The notes: generated from the letters alone by a model not told the origin. 64,000 nucleotides of DNA from Neoroseomonas eburnea (GCF_018129005.1 NZ_JAAEDL010000022.1:31344-95343), one strand, 5' to 3'. Positions 10,620-19,431 are shown, counted from the first letter of the stretch. Translations and numbers: made by a program.

Positions 10620-12896
10620 ATGACCATCGGCGCCCCCATCCCCCACGACAGCGCCCTGGCCCACGCCACCGGCGCCGCCCGCTTCGCCGACGATCTGGCC
10701 GAACCGCCCGGCCTGCTGCACGGCGCGCTGGTGCTGTCCCCCGTCGCGCATGGTCTTCTCGCCGCACTGGATACGGCGACTGCGCGCGCCCTGCCTGGCG
10801 TGGTGGCGGTACTGACGGCGGCCGACATTCCCGGCGCCAATGATGTCTCGCCTTCCGGCAAGGGAGGTGAGACGCTCTTCGCCGAGCGCACGGTGGAGCA
10901 TCACGGCCAGCCCATCGCGCTGGTGCTGGCGGAGACGCGCGATGCCGCGCTGCGCGCCGCGGCCGCGCTGGAACCGGCGATCGCGCCCCTGCCTGCGCTG
11001 CTCGACGCCGAGGAAGCGCTCGCGCACCAAGCCTACCTGATGCCGCCGCAGGTCATCGCGCGAGGCGATGCGGAGCATGCGCTGGATGCTGCGCCGCTGC
11101 GCGCCGAGGGAAGCTTCCGCTCGGGCGGGCAGGAGCATTTCTACCTCGAATCCCAGATCGCCGTCGCGACGCCGGGGGAGGATGGCGAGATCGCCATCAC
11201 CTCCTCCACCCAGCATCCGACGGAGGTGCAGCACATCGCGGCACGCGTGCTGGGTTGCGATTTCAACCGCATTCCCGTGACGTGCCGGCGGATGGGCGGC
11301 GGCTTCGGGGGGAAGGAGAGCAATGCCTCCTGGGTCGCCGCCGCCGCCGCATTCGGTGCGCAGGCCACGGGGCGACCGGTGAAGCTGCGGCTCGCGCGCA
11401 AGGCGGACATGGCGGCGACGGGCAAGCGCCACCCCTTCCTGTTCCGCTGGCGCGCGGGCTTCGACGCGGATGGGCGCATCCTGGCGCTGGACGCGACGCT
11501 CGCCGCCGATGGCGGGCACAGCCTCGACCTGACGCCGGGCGTGGTGTTCCGCGCCATCACCCACGCGCTGAACTGCTACGACGTGCCGGCGGTGAAGCTC
11601 ACGGCGCTGGCGCTGCGCACCAACACCGTCTCCCACACCGCTTTCCGGGGCTTCGGCGGGCCGCAGGGCGTGCTGCTGATGGAGGATGTGATCCGCGGCG
11701 TCGCCCGCGCGACCGGGCACACGCCGGAGGAGGTGCGCGAGCGCAACTTCGCCGGCGCGCCGAATGGCGGCGAGACGCCCTACGGCCAGGCGCTGGAAGG
11801 CGACCTGATCCGCCGCGTCTGGGCGGAATGCCGCGCCGATGCGGGGTGGGAGGCGCGGCGGCAGGAGATCGCGGCCTTCAACGCGGCGCATCCTTATCTG
11901 CGGCGTGGGCTCGGTTCCTTCGTGCTGGCCTTCGGCATCTCCTTCGGCGTGCGCCACCTCAACCAGGCGGGCGCGCTGGTGCATGTCTATGCCGATGGCT
12001 CCATCCGCCTGAACCACGGCGGCACGGAGATGGGGCAGGGGCTCAACATCAAGGTCGCGCAGGTTGTGGCGGAGACCTTCGGCGTGCCGCTGCATCGCGT
12101 GCGCATCACCGCGACCAGCACGGCGGAGGTGCCGAACACCGCGCCGACCGCCGCGAGCACGGGCAGCGACCTCAATGGCTGGGCTGCGCATCTCGCGGCG
12201 GGCACCATTCGCGGCCGCATGGCCGGGGTCGCCGCCGCGCTGTGGGAGGTGCCGGTCGAGGCCATCGTCTTCGCCGGCAACCGCGTCTTCGTCGACCGCC
12301 CCGGCGACAACCGCGCGATGGAGTTCGGGGAACTCGCGCATCGCTGCTGGATCGAGCGCGTGTCGCTGTCCGCCACCGGCTTCTACCGCACGCCCGACAT
12401 CCATTGGGATGCGCAGGCGATGCGCGGGGAACCGTTCTTCTACTTCTCCTACGGCGCCTCGGTCGTGGAGGTGGTGGTGGACACGCTGACGGGCGAGCAT
12501 CGCGTGCTGCGCGCCGACCTGGTGCAGGATGCCGGACGCTCGCTGAACCCGGCGGTCGACCGCGGCCAGATCGAGGGCGCCTTCGTCCAGGGCCTCGGCT
12601 GGCTGACCTGCGAGGAACTGCATTGGGACGAACAGGGGCGCCAGCGCACGCTCGGGCCTTCCACCTACAAGATCCCGGGCTCGCGCGACGTGCCGCCGGC
12701 CTTCAAGGTGCGGCTTCTCTCTGCTGCGCCGGCGCGGGCGGACACCATCTTCCGCTCCAAGGCGGTGGGCGAGCCGCCGCTGATGCTGGCGACCGCGGTG
12801 TGGAACGCGTTGAAGGACGCGACGGGGGTGGAGCGGCTCGACCTGCCGGCAACGCCGGAACGCGTGCTGATGGCGCTCGCGGCGAAGGCGCGTTGA
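10620..12896 (+). CDS. xdhB: Xanthine dehydrogenase-type molybdenum-binding large subunit
   Basis: A 758-residue catalytic subunit that holds the molybdopterin cofactor and hydroxylates the substrate. Family motifs in order: the substrate-entry QEHFYLE, molybdopterin loop GGGFGGKE, FRGFGGPQG, EMGQGL, and near the C-terminus KAVGEPPLML, whose Glu is the catalytic base in this family. ATG 10620 is preferred; a longer reading frame upstream simply runs through the repeat. With xdhA it makes a heterodimer or its dimer in the cytoplasm. Purine use is inferred from the family. Confidence 0.92.
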   Translation: MTIGAPIPHDSALAHATGAARFADDLAEPPGLLHGALVLSPVAHGLLAALDTATARALPGVVAVLTAADIPGANDVSPSGKGGETLFAERTVEHHGQPIALVLAETRDAALRAAAALEPAIAPLPALLDAEEALAHQAYLMPPQVIARGDAEHALDAAPLRAEGSFRSGGQEHFYLESQIAVATPGEDGEIAITSSTQHPTEVQHIAARVLGCDFNRIPVTCRRMGGGFGGKESNASWVAAAAAFGAQATGRPVKLRLARKADMAATGKRHPFLFRWRAGFDADGRILALDATLAADGGHSLDLTPGVVFRAITHALNCYDVPAVKLTALALRTNTVSHTAFRGFGGPQGVLLMEDVIRGVARATGHTPEEVRERNFAGAPNGGETPYGQALEGDLIRRVWAECRADAGWEARRQEIAAFNAAHPYLRRGLGSFVLAFGISFGVRHLNQAGALVHVYADGSIRLNHGGTEMGQGLNIKVAQVVAETFGVPLHRVRITATSTAEVPNTAPTAASTGSDLNGWAAHLAAGTIRGRMAGVAAALWEVPVEAIVFAGNRVFVDRPGDNRAMEFGELAHRCWIERVSLSATGFYRTPDIHWDAQAMRGEPFFYFSYGASVVEVVVDTLTGEHRVLRADLVQDAGRSLNPAVDRGQIEGAFVQGLGWLTCEELHWDEQGRQRTLGPSTYKIPGSRDVPPAFKVRLLSAAPARADTIFRSKAVGEPPLMLATAVWNALKDATGVERLDLPATPERVLMALAAKAR

Positions 12897-12932
12897 TCCC
12901 GCGCGGCGCACTGTGCTCCGCGCGGGCCGCCG

Positions 12933-13682
12933 CTACCGCAGGGGAATCGAGAAGGCCGGCACCGCGACGCCGAGTGGCCGGCCCAGCGCGGCCTTGGCCT
13001 GCACGCCCACCACCACGAAGCCGCCATCATCGGCGCGCGCGAGCAGCGGCGCGCCGCTGCTGCCGAGCGTGCCGGCGCAATTGTGCCCGACCAGCATGCC
13101 CTGCGCCCCGAAAGTCGCCATCACGATCACCCGGCAACCGATATCCGCGAGCAGCACCCCGGGCCGGTCGTGCTGCCAGCCGGGCAGGGCGAGGGCGATG
13201 CCCTCCCGCGGCGCCTCGCGCGCCAGGCGCAGCGCGCGGCCCTCGCCGAGCGGCGTATCCAGCGTCAGCACCGCCCAGTCGGAACGCCAGGGTTCCTCCC
13301 GCCCCGGATCGAAGCCGGCGCCGCTGCGCAGCGACACCACCCGCGCGGTGCGGGTGCCGAGGCGGAAGACCACCTCGCGCGCCGGCACCAGCGCGGTGGC
13401 ATCGTCGTTGATCAGGCAATGCGCCGCGGTCACCACGCTGCGAACGCCGACCAGCGTGCCGGTGCAGCGATTGCCCGAGGTTTCGACCTCGCCCACGGCG
13501 TGCCAGGGGGCGCGCCCGGGCGGGACGGCGCGGCGCGTGTCGTTGCGACCGAGGCCGGGAACCTCCTCGGCCAGCGCAGGAAAGCCCAGCAGGGCTAAGC
13601 CCAGGGCTGCGGCGCAACGGGCTGCGCACCTCGCCGGCAGCGTGCCTCCGCCTGTCCCGCGCCTGGAGATGGCTTCGGCCAT
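12933..13682 (-). CDS. Secreted trypsin-like serine protease
   Basis: A 249-residue S1-type protease. A basic N-terminus and a hydrophobic stretch CAAALGLALLGFPALAEE (about residues 23-40) form a Sec signal peptide, so it acts in the periplasm or outside. The triad is His88 in TAAHC, Asp135 in SDWAVL and Ser209 in GSSGAPLL; the usual GDSGG is GSSGA, so specificity may differ. The start ATG 13682 overlaps the stop of a 57-residue exported peptide (TGATG), so both come from one message. It converges with xdhB. Confidence 0.88.
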   Translation of the reverse strand: MAEAISRRGTGGGTLPARCAARCAAALGLALLGFPALAEEVPGLGRNDTRRAVPPGRAPWHAVGEVETSGNRCTGTLVGVRSVVTAAHCLINDDATALVPAREVVFRLGTRTARVVSLRSGAGFDPGREEPWRSDWAVLTLDTPLGEGRALRLAREAPREGIALALPGWQHDRPGVLLADIGCRVIVMATFGAQGMLVGHNCAGTLGSSGAPLLARADDGGFVVVGVQAKAALGRPLGVAVPAFSIPLR

Positions 13683-13855
13683 CAGGTGGTCGGCGGTGCC
13701 GGCGGCGGTGCGCAGGAGCGCGGCGGCCGCGGTGCGGGCGAGGAGGGCGGGGGTGCAGGCGTCTCGGTCTGCTGTGCCTGTGCCACGGCGATGGGCGGCG
13801 CGGCCGGCAGCGCCGGGAGCGCCGCGGCGACGAAGAGGATCTTCAGGCTGCGCAT
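13682..13855 (-). CDS. 57-residue exported proline-rich peptide
   Basis: A short gene encoding MRSLKILFVAAALPALPAA, then a Gln/Pro-rich segment ending APPPAPPTT. Residues 1-25 look like a Sec signal peptide; the mature part would be about 30 residues, over a third of it proline, with one Cys at position 48. The TGA and the protease ATG share a base (TGATG), indicating translational coupling. It could be a chaperone, inhibitor or processing partner of the protease, but I recognise no family. The coding call rests on the signal peptide and the overlap. Confidence 0.55.
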   Translation of the reverse strand: MRSLKILFVAAALPALPAAPPIAVAQAQQTETPAPPPSSPAPRPPRSCAPPPAPPTT

Positions 13856-13987
13856 GGAGATAGCTTAGAGCAGATCGCACGCGCCTGTAATCGGCCGTGG
13901 ACGGGCCGATCCCGCCGGAGCGGAACCCTTCGATCCGGCTGGGAACCGCCGAACCCCGGTGCGGAACTTCCGCAAGGACACCCCGAT

Positions 13988-14422
13988 ATGCGCTGGCCGG
14001 AGCCGCGGCTGCGCGCCATGCTGTGCGCCGTGTTGCGCGTCCTGTTCCTGCTTGTTGCGCTGGCGGCGCTTGGTTTCGGCGGCTGGTGGCTGGCTACCGC
14101 GCCGCCGCCCGCCCCGCCCGCTCCGGTCCCGCCTGCCTCGGCGGCCGAGCGCCTGGTGCGGCCCTCCTCGGCCACGCCGCCGGCGGCCGGCGCCTCCGGC
14201 CTGCACACGCCGCTCGGCGATGCGATGTTCCGCTGGCGTTGCACCGCCGGCCTGCGGGAGGTGCTCGGCGAGCGATCCGACTGGCCGTTGCGGCGCGTCG
14301 CGACCCTGTGCCTCTGCGTCGCCGAACGGATGCGGGAGGAAGGGCTGCGCGACTTCGTGCTGAGCGGCGGCGACACGGCCGCCGGGCTGGCAGCGGCCGA
14401 GGCTTCCCTATGTCGTCGCTAA
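13988..14422 (+). CDS. Hypothetical membrane-anchored protein
   Basis: A 144-residue protein of unknown function. After a short basic start it has one membrane segment (about residues 14-37, CAVLRVLFLLVALAALGFGG), then a proline-rich linker (APPPAPPAPVPP) and a soluble domain of about 75 residues with three Cys. This looks like a single-pass inner-membrane protein with a periplasmic domain. It is transcribed away from the exported-peptide/protease operon and ends just before a strong palindrome. Confidence 0.6.
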   Translation: MRWPEPRLRAMLCAVLRVLFLLVALAALGFGGWWLATAPPPAPPAPVPPASAAERLVRPSSATPPAAGASGLHTPLGDAMFRWRCTAGLREVLGERSDWPLRRVATLCLCVAERMREEGLRDFVLSGGDTAAGLAAAEASLCRR

Positions 14423-14425
14423 TGC

Positions 14426-14471
14426 CCTGTCCGCTTCGTTCGCTGGAGATCCAGCGAACGAAGCGGACAGG
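14426..14471. terminator. Perfect 22-base inverted repeat between convergent genes
   Basis: The left arm at 14426-14447 (CCTGTCCGCTTCGTTCGCTG plus GA) and the right arm at 14450-14471 are exact reverse complements with only two bases between. It lies 3 bases after the stop of the membrane-anchored protein, before the convergent polysaccharide deacetylase. There is no T run, so it may be a bidirectional RNA end or a protein site rather than a classic terminator. Confidence 0.6.
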
Positions 14472-14496
14472 CAGGCCACGGTCCACGAGGGCTGGT

Positions 14497-14533
14497 GTTC
14501 TGACCGGTGGAATCGCCCGATCGGGTCAAGACG
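14497..14533 (-). repeat. Intergenic repeat, family 2, copy 2
   Basis: Read on the minus strand, CGTCTTGACCCGATCGGG followed by CGATTCCACCGGTCAGAAC matches the copies at 6544 and 18008. It lies in the 247-base gap between convergent genes. Confidence 0.6.
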
Positions 14534-14669
14534 TTCGCGACGGCACGGGGCTGGAGCGGTTGCCGCGGGCCGAGGCGAGCGGAACCCGCTCCCGCGTCTT
14601 GTCCGGCAGCTTCGCCGGATGACCGGCGAGCGGTGATCGCTCCGGAGGGCGCCGCACATGTGCCGGCCG

Positions 14670-15611
14670 TCACGCCGGCCAGGCTGGCGCGGCCTGGCGC
14701 AATTCCGCCAGCCGCGCGGCGAAGGGCTCGGAGCGCCGGCCGTGCAGCAGGCCTTCGAGGCGCGGCAGTGTCGGCCCGCGGTTGAGCCACAGCATCAGGC
14801 TGCCGAGGGCGCCTGCATCGGCCCGGTGCACCAGGGTCTCGCCCCTGTCGAGGTCGTAGGGGTGGCAGTAGGACCACAGGGCGCCGCCCGCCTCCTCTGC
14901 CGCCCAGCGCGCCGACAGCCCACGGAGGCGCCACGGCGGCAGCCAGCGGAGATACATCCCCCCCAGGAAGGGCAGCCGCGCCGGACCGAGGCGCGCCACC
15001 GGTACCGGCAGTTCGAGCAGGCCCGAGGGCCACAGGAAGGGCCGTCGCGGCGCTCCCGGCCAGCCGGCCAGCGGGTTCCAGGCCGGCAGGACGGATGAGG
15101 AATAGGCGAAGCCCAGTTCCGTCAGGATCTCCGGCGCCCAGGTGGCCGCCGGCGTCAGCGAGAAATAGGGCGCCCGGAAGCCGATCGGCGCCGCCCCGGC
15201 GATGTCCGCAAGCCGGTCCCGCGCCGCTTCCATGCCGGCACGGAACCGCGCCGCGCCTTCGGCCGCCAGGGGGCGGTGGGTGTGCCCGTGCGAGGCGACC
15301 TCGTGGCCCCGCCGCGCGATCGCCGCGACCAGGCGCGGATCGGTCCGCACCACCTCGTCGAGGACGAAGAAGGTTCCGCGCGCCCCGGCCGCCGCCAGCA
15401 GGTCCAGGAGCCGGCCGGTCTGCGCGCGCGCACGTGAGCCGCAGCCGTGCTCCTCGACATCCACCGTGAAGGTGAACAGGCCGGGCAGGGCGGCAAACCG
15501 GCGCGCGGCGCGGCGTGCCGCCCTTGTGAGGCCACTTTCCCGTTGATACTGTTCAATTCCGGTGGCGGACGACATCGCGGCGGAGGTCGCCGTTCGGCGC
15601 CCTTTCGTCAA
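14670..15611 (-). CDS. Polysaccharide deacetylase (NodB fold)
   Basis: A 313-residue carbohydrate esterase 4-type protein. The catalytic motif begins FTVDVEEHG (the Asp acts as base), the metal ligands are in HEVASHGHTHRP, and GFRAPYFS supplies the groove Arg. A late CHPYDLD motif matches the type found in exopolysaccharide-linked deacetylases. Such enzymes remove acetyl groups from N-acetylated sugars in exported glycans. No clear signal peptide is seen, so a cytoplasmic or membrane-side action is possible. An internal ATG at 15575 could also be the start. It diverges from the polyene-like cluster. Confidence 0.86.
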   Translation of the reverse strand: MTKGRRTATSAAMSSATGIEQYQRESGLTRAARRAARRFAALPGLFTFTVDVEEHGCGSRARAQTGRLLDLLAAAGARGTFFVLDEVVRTDPRLVAAIARRGHEVASHGHTHRPLAAEGAARFRAGMEAARDRLADIAGAAPIGFRAPYFSLTPAATWAPEILTELGFAYSSSVLPAWNPLAGWPGAPRRPFLWPSGLLELPVPVARLGPARLPFLGGMYLRWLPPWRLRGLSARWAAEEAGGALWSYCHPYDLDRGETLVHRADAGALGSLMLWLNRGPTLPRLEGLLHGRRSEPFAARLAELRQAAPAWPA

Positions 15612-15682
15612 GGCCCCCCGGGAAGGGTGGCCTGCGGTGGGTTCCCCCGGAACGGTTTGTGACGCGCGGCGGGAGTCCCAGT

Positions 15683-15949
15683 TTGACCACGACCTTCTCC
15701 TTGGAAGCGGAGGTGGCGCGCCTTATCGTCGAGGCGCTGCACCTCGAGACCGCGCCGGAGGAGATCGATCCGGAGGCGCCCCTGTTCGGGGAGGGGCTGG
15801 GCCTCGATTCGATCGATGCGCTCGAGATCGCGCTCGCAGTCTCCAAGCGATACGGCTTCCAGCTTCGTTCCGACGACGAGCGGAACCACCGCATCTTCGC
15901 CTCGCTACGCGCCCTGGCTGCGCATATCGAGAAGAACCGGACGGGCTGA
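15683..15949 (+). CDS. Acyl carrier protein
   Basis: An ACP with the phosphopantetheine-attachment motif GLGLDSIDALEIA; the Ser carries the prosthetic group. It would hold the growing polyene or fatty chain for the ketosynthases downstream. TTG 15683 is preferred because GGGAG stands about 8 bases before it and it gives a normal 88 residues; a GTG at 15659 in the same frame would add 8 residues but lacks a good ribosome site. It is the first gene of the rightward biosynthetic cluster. Confidence 0.88.
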   Translation: MTTTFSLEAEVARLIVEALHLETAPEEIDPEAPLFGEGLGLDSIDALEIALAVSKRYGFQLRSDDERNHRIFASLRALAAHIEKNRTG

Positions 15950-15954
15950 CGCCC

Positions 15955-16569
15955 ATGCCGTCGTTCCCTCTGGCACCGCGGCTGCGGATCTCGCTGCCGC
16001 TTTCCGGGTTGCTGATCGCGGCGCGGATGGCGGGGCAGGATGCCGCCGGTGCCGCCTTGGCTGCCGCGCTGATCGGGGCGATGCTCGCCCCCGCTGCGCG
16101 TCCCTTGGGCATTGCCGGCGCGGCGGTCGCCACAGGCGGGGCAACGGCCCTGTGGGTGGCGCATCCGGGGATGGCCGAGGCGGTGCTCGCCGCCCTGCCG
16201 CTTGCCGGCAATCTGGCGCTCGCCTGGCATTTCGGCGCGACGCTGCGTCCTGGGCGGGATCCGCTGATCACCCGATACACCCGTTTCGAACACGCTGAGG
16301 TATCGGCGGGGCTCGCACGGTATACGCGGCGGCTGACGCTGCTGTGGGCGGGGTTCTTCCTGCTGTGCGCGGCGGTGAACGCGGCAACGCTGGCCGGGCA
16401 CGGTCCTGCGGCGGGGCCTTTCGCGGTGTTCAACCTTGGTCTCGCCGCGGCCTTTTTCCTGGGCGAGCATCTGGCCCGCGCCGTGCTCTTCCCGGAACTC
16501 GGCCGGGCGCGGCCATCCCGCACCCTGCGGGCGGTCTGGCGCGCGGAGGTGGTGCCCCATGCGCACTGA
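15955..16569 (+). CDS. COG4648-type inner-membrane protein
   Basis: A 204-residue membrane protein with about five or six hydrophobic segments, for example SLPLSGLLIAARMAG, a glycine/alanine-rich segment near residues 30-70, and a pair near 130-180. This family is a regular member of aryl-polyene-type clusters; its function is unknown. It starts 5 bases after the ACP stop, and its last 11 bases overlap the AMP-ligase start. A role in membrane anchoring or lipid transfer of the product is inference. Confidence 0.78.
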   Translation: MPSFPLAPRLRISLPLSGLLIAARMAGQDAAGAALAAALIGAMLAPAARPLGIAGAAVATGGATALWVAHPGMAEAVLAALPLAGNLALAWHFGATLRPGRDPLITRYTRFEHAEVSAGLARYTRRLTLLWAGFFLLCAAVNAATLAGHGPAAGPFAVFNLGLAAAFFLGEHLARAVLFPELGRARPSRTLRAVWRAEVVPHAH

Positions 16570-17875
16570 CGCGACCTTCCCCCTGACCGCCCGCGCGCCG
16601 GGGGAGGTGATCTTCCGCCGCGGCGCCATGCCGGTGACCGCGGCGCGCTTCCTGGCGGAGGTCGCGGCCCTCGCCGCGCGCTTGCCGGCCGATGGGCCGG
16701 TGCTGAATTTCTGCGCCGACCGCTACCTGGCGCTCGTCGCCTTCGCGGCGGCGCTGTCGCGCGGGCATGCCACGCTGCTTTCGGCGGATCGCTCCCCGCA
16801 GCGGCTGGCCGATATCGCGCGACTGCACGGGGCGCGGTACGCGCTCGCCGATACCGATGTCGCGTTGCCGCTGCCGGTCCTGCGGCCCGAAGCCGCGCCA
16901 AGCGAGGCGGCGCCAAATCCTGTCATCCGCGCCGACCGCGTCGCGGCCATCGCCTTCACCTCCGGCAGCACGGGGGAGCCGCGGCCGCATGCCAAGCCCT
17001 GGGGGGCGCTGGTGGCCGGCGCCCGGGCCGCCGCCGCGCGGTTCGCCGTGACGCCCTGCACGGGCATCGTCGGCACCGTGCCGGCGCAGCACATGTACGG
17101 CTTCGAGACGACCCTGATGCTGCCCTTGCAGGGCGGCGGCGCCGGGCATGCCGGGCCGGTCTTCTACCCTTCCGACATGGCGGAGGCGCTGGCCGCCATG
17201 CCGGCGCCACGCCTGCTGGTGACGACGCCACTGCAGATGCGCGCGCTGCTCGGCAGCGGCGTCGCGCTGCCGCCGCTGCGGGCGGTGATCTCCGCTACCG
17301 CACCCCTGGCCGCGGGACTCGCCGCCGAGGCCGAGGCGGCCTGGGGCGCACCGGTGCTCGAGATCTACGGCGCGACCGAGGCCGGTTCCGTCGCCTCCCG
17401 CCGCACCCTCGAGGGCGATGCCTGGCTGCCCTATGACGGCACCGCCTTCACCATCACCGAGGACGGCGCCAGCGTGACGGTGCCTGGCCTGCCCGCCCCG
17501 GTGCCGCTGGCCGACACGCTGGAGGCGCTGGAGGCCGGGCGCTTTCGCCTCGGCGGTCGGCGGGCCGACATGGTGAAGCTGGCGGGCAAGCGGGCTTCGC
17601 TCTCCGGCCTGACCAGCATCCTGACCGGGATCGAGGGCGTCGCCGACGGGGTGTTCCTGGCGCCGCCGGACCTCGACCGCAACCCGCGCGCCCGGCTGGC
17701 GGCGCTGGTGGTGGCACCGGGGCTGACACCGCAGGCTGTGGTCGCGGCGCTGCGCGGACGCGTCGAGCCCGCCTTCCTGCCGCGCCCGGTGGTGATGCTT
17801 CGGTCGCTGCCACGCGACCCGGTGGGCAAGCTGCGGCAGGGCGACCTGGCGGCGCTCGCCTGGCCGCGGCACTGA
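16559..17875 (+). CDS. AMP-dependent acyl/aryl-acid ligase
   Basis: A 438-residue adenylate-forming enzyme, short for this family. Motifs: the phosphate loop FTSGSTGEPRPHAK (residues 133-146), YGATEAGSVASR with the adenine-contacting Glu, and the C-terminal Lys in RDPVGKLRQGDL. In aryl-polyene pathways the equivalent ligase activates a hydroxybenzoate-type or hydroxycinnamate-type starter and loads it on an ACP. The substrate is inferred from context; a simple fatty acid cannot be excluded. Confidence 0.85.
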   Translation: MRTDATFPLTARAPGEVIFRRGAMPVTAARFLAEVAALAARLPADGPVLNFCADRYLALVAFAAALSRGHATLLSADRSPQRLADIARLHGARYALADTDVALPLPVLRPEAAPSEAAPNPVIRADRVAAIAFTSGSTGEPRPHAKPWGALVAGARAAAARFAVTPCTGIVGTVPAQHMYGFETTLMLPLQGGGAGHAGPVFYPSDMAEALAAMPAPRLLVTTPLQMRALLGSGVALPPLRAVISATAPLAAGLAAEAEAAWGAPVLEIYGATEAGSVASRRTLEGDAWLPYDGTAFTITEDGASVTVPGLPAPVPLADTLEALEAGRFRLGGRRADMVKLAGKRASLSGLTSILTGIEGVADGVFLAPPDLDRNPRARLAALVVAPGLTPQAVVAALRGRVEPAFLPRPVVMLRSLPRDPVGKLRQGDLAALAWPRH

Positions 17876-18007
17876 ACAGCGACGCCGCGATGCCGGTGCG
17901 GGCCCGGTTGCCGAACGGTCAGCGCGCGGCCCGAACGGGCGGAAGGTGCCGGCGCGGACCCGTTGCGCCCGGTGCGCCGCAATCGCTTCAGCGTCTTGTT
18001 TCGGCCC

Positions 18008-18054
18008 GCATTTTCATCGGATCGGATGATTTCGCCTGACCGGGATCTGATCTA
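18008..18054 (+). repeat. Intergenic repeat, family 2, copy 3
   Basis: GCATTTTCATCGGATCGGAT then GATTTCGCCTGACCGGGATC, matching the 6544 copy in layout. It lies 10 bases upstream of the dehydratase-like start, in the 188-base gap after the AMP-ligase. Confidence 0.7.
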
Positions 18055-18063
18055 GACAGCGCC

Positions 18064-18420
18064 ATGGCCACCGACCCCAGCCACGGCCCCGCCCCCGGGC
18101 GCCCCGAGGCGGCGCCGGCGCCGGCCGTGCATCGCGCATGCTTCACCGTGCCGCTGACGCACCCTAGCCTGCCCGGCCATTTCCCGGGCCATCCCGTGGT
18201 GCCGGGCGTGGTGCTGCTGGACCAGGTCGCCGCGGCGGTGCGCGCGGCCTTCGGTCTTGCGCCGGTGCGGGCCGTGCCGCGCGCGAAATTCGCCGCACCC
18301 GTGCTGCCGGGGCAGGAGGTCCGGGTGGCGCTGACGCGGCTCGCTCCTGGCCGCGTCGGCTTCGCCTGCGAGGTGGCGGGCCGGCCGGTCGCGGCGGGAG
18401 AGATGGCCTTCGCGGCATGA
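18064..18420 (+). CDS. FabZ/FabA-like hot-dog dehydratase
   Basis: A 118-residue hot-dog protein with GHFPGHPVVPGVVLLDQ (residues 38-54), the FabZ signature containing the catalytic His and the conserved Pro-Gly. It would dehydrate 3-hydroxyacyl-ACP to the trans-2-enoyl form without reduction, as needed to build conjugated double bonds. The stop overlaps the next gene (ATGA at 18417). A second hot-dog protein lies at 24280, and the two may act as a pair as in aryl-polyene systems. Confidence 0.86.
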   Translation: MATDPSHGPAPGRPEAAPAPAVHRACFTVPLTHPSLPGHFPGHPVVPGVVLLDQVAAAVRAAFGLAPVRAVPRAKFAAPVLPGQEVRVALTRLAPGRVGFACEVAGRPVAAGEMAFAA

Positions 18421-19322
18421 CCGGCACCACCGCCTGGGCCGCGATGCCCGAGCGCGGCAGCGCCGCCGCGTTGCGCCTGATGGCGCGCCTCGCGCTTGGC
18501 CTCGGCTGGCCGGTGGGCCATGCGCTGCTCTACCCCGTCACGCTGTTCTTCCTCGCGACCTCACCGGCGGCGCAGACGCGCGCGGTGCGGCGGTACCTGG
18601 CGCGTGCGCTCGGGCGTGCGGCGCGGTGGCAGGACCTGTGGCGGCTGTATTTCTGCTTCGCCTCGACCATGCTCGACCGCGTCTTCCTGCTGACCGGGCG
18701 GCGGCGCGGCTACCGGGTGGAGGTCGAAGGGCTCGAGATCCTGCGTGCCGCCGCCGCGCGCGGGCAGGGGCTGGTGCTGCTCGGCGCGCATATGGGCTCC
18801 TTTGAGGCGCTGCGCGCGGTAGGCGGCGCCGGCGCGCCGGTCGAGGTGCGCATGCTCATGCACACCGGGAATGCCGGCGCGGCGGATGCGCTGTTCGACA
18901 GCCTGGATCCGGCGCGCGCCGCCTCGATCATCCCGCTCGGCCGGCCCGAGGCGATGCTGGCGGCGCGGGAGGTGCTGGAACGCGGCGGGGTGGTGGGGCT
19001 GCTGGCCGACCGCGCGCCACGGGGCGACCGGATGCTGGCGGTCGCTTTCCTCGGCGCGCAGGCGCCGTTTCCAGGCGGGCCGATGACGCTGGCGGCGATC
19101 CTGCACGCGCCCGTGGTGCTGGGCTTCGGCCTGTGGCTCGGCCCGCGGCGCTACAAGCTGTGCTTCGAACCCTTCGCGGATGCCATCGACCTGCCGCGGG
19201 AAACGCGGGAGGCGGCGCTGCGCGGCTGGCTGGAACGCTATGCCACGCGGCTCGGCGAGGTGTGCCGGGCCTATCCGTACAATTGGTTCAACTTCTACGA
19301 GTTCTGGGGGAAGGGGTCTTGA
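18417..19322 (+). CDS. LpxL/HtrB-type lysophospholipid acyltransferase
   Basis: A 301-residue inner-membrane acyltransferase. A hydrophobic N-terminal region (LGWPVGHALLYPVTLFFLA) is followed by the HxxxxE-type catalytic motif in GAHMGSFE, then LLADRAPRGD and the C-terminal YPYNWFNFYEFW. In polyene clusters this enzyme attaches an acyl or polyene chain to a lipid headgroup. It is coupled to the dehydratase by a 4-base overlap and followed by family 1 repeat copy 4. Confidence 0.86.
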   Translation: MTGTTAWAAMPERGSAAALRLMARLALGLGWPVGHALLYPVTLFFLATSPAAQTRAVRRYLARALGRAARWQDLWRLYFCFASTMLDRVFLLTGRRRGYRVEVEGLEILRAAAARGQGLVLLGAHMGSFEALRAVGGAGAPVEVRMLMHTGNAGAADALFDSLDPARAASIIPLGRPEAMLAAREVLERGGVVGLLADRAPRGDRMLAVAFLGAQAPFPGGPMTLAAILHAPVVLGFGLWLGPRRYKLCFEPFADAIDLPRETREAALRGWLERYATRLGEVCRAYPYNWFNFYEFWGKGS

Positions 19323-19336
19323 GGCGGCGGTGGATG

Positions 19337-19431
19337 AAGGTCGGGGGGAGGGAACTCCCCCCGAACCCCCCCTCCTTTCCTGTGACCAAAGAAGGAAGGG
19401 GGTTCGGGGGAGGTTCTCCTCCCCTGACCTT
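19337..19431. repeat. Palindromic intergenic repeat, family 1, copy 4 (no middle part)
   Basis: Left arm AAGGTCGGGGGGAGGGAAC with CTCCCCCC, then CCTCCTTTCC; right arm CCAAAGAAGGAAGGGGG, then GGGGGAGG-TTCT-CCTCCCC, ending GACCTT. It lacks the middle segment of copies 1, 3 and 5. It runs into the LolA-like gene: the best start codon (GTG 19382) is inside it. Confidence 0.88.
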
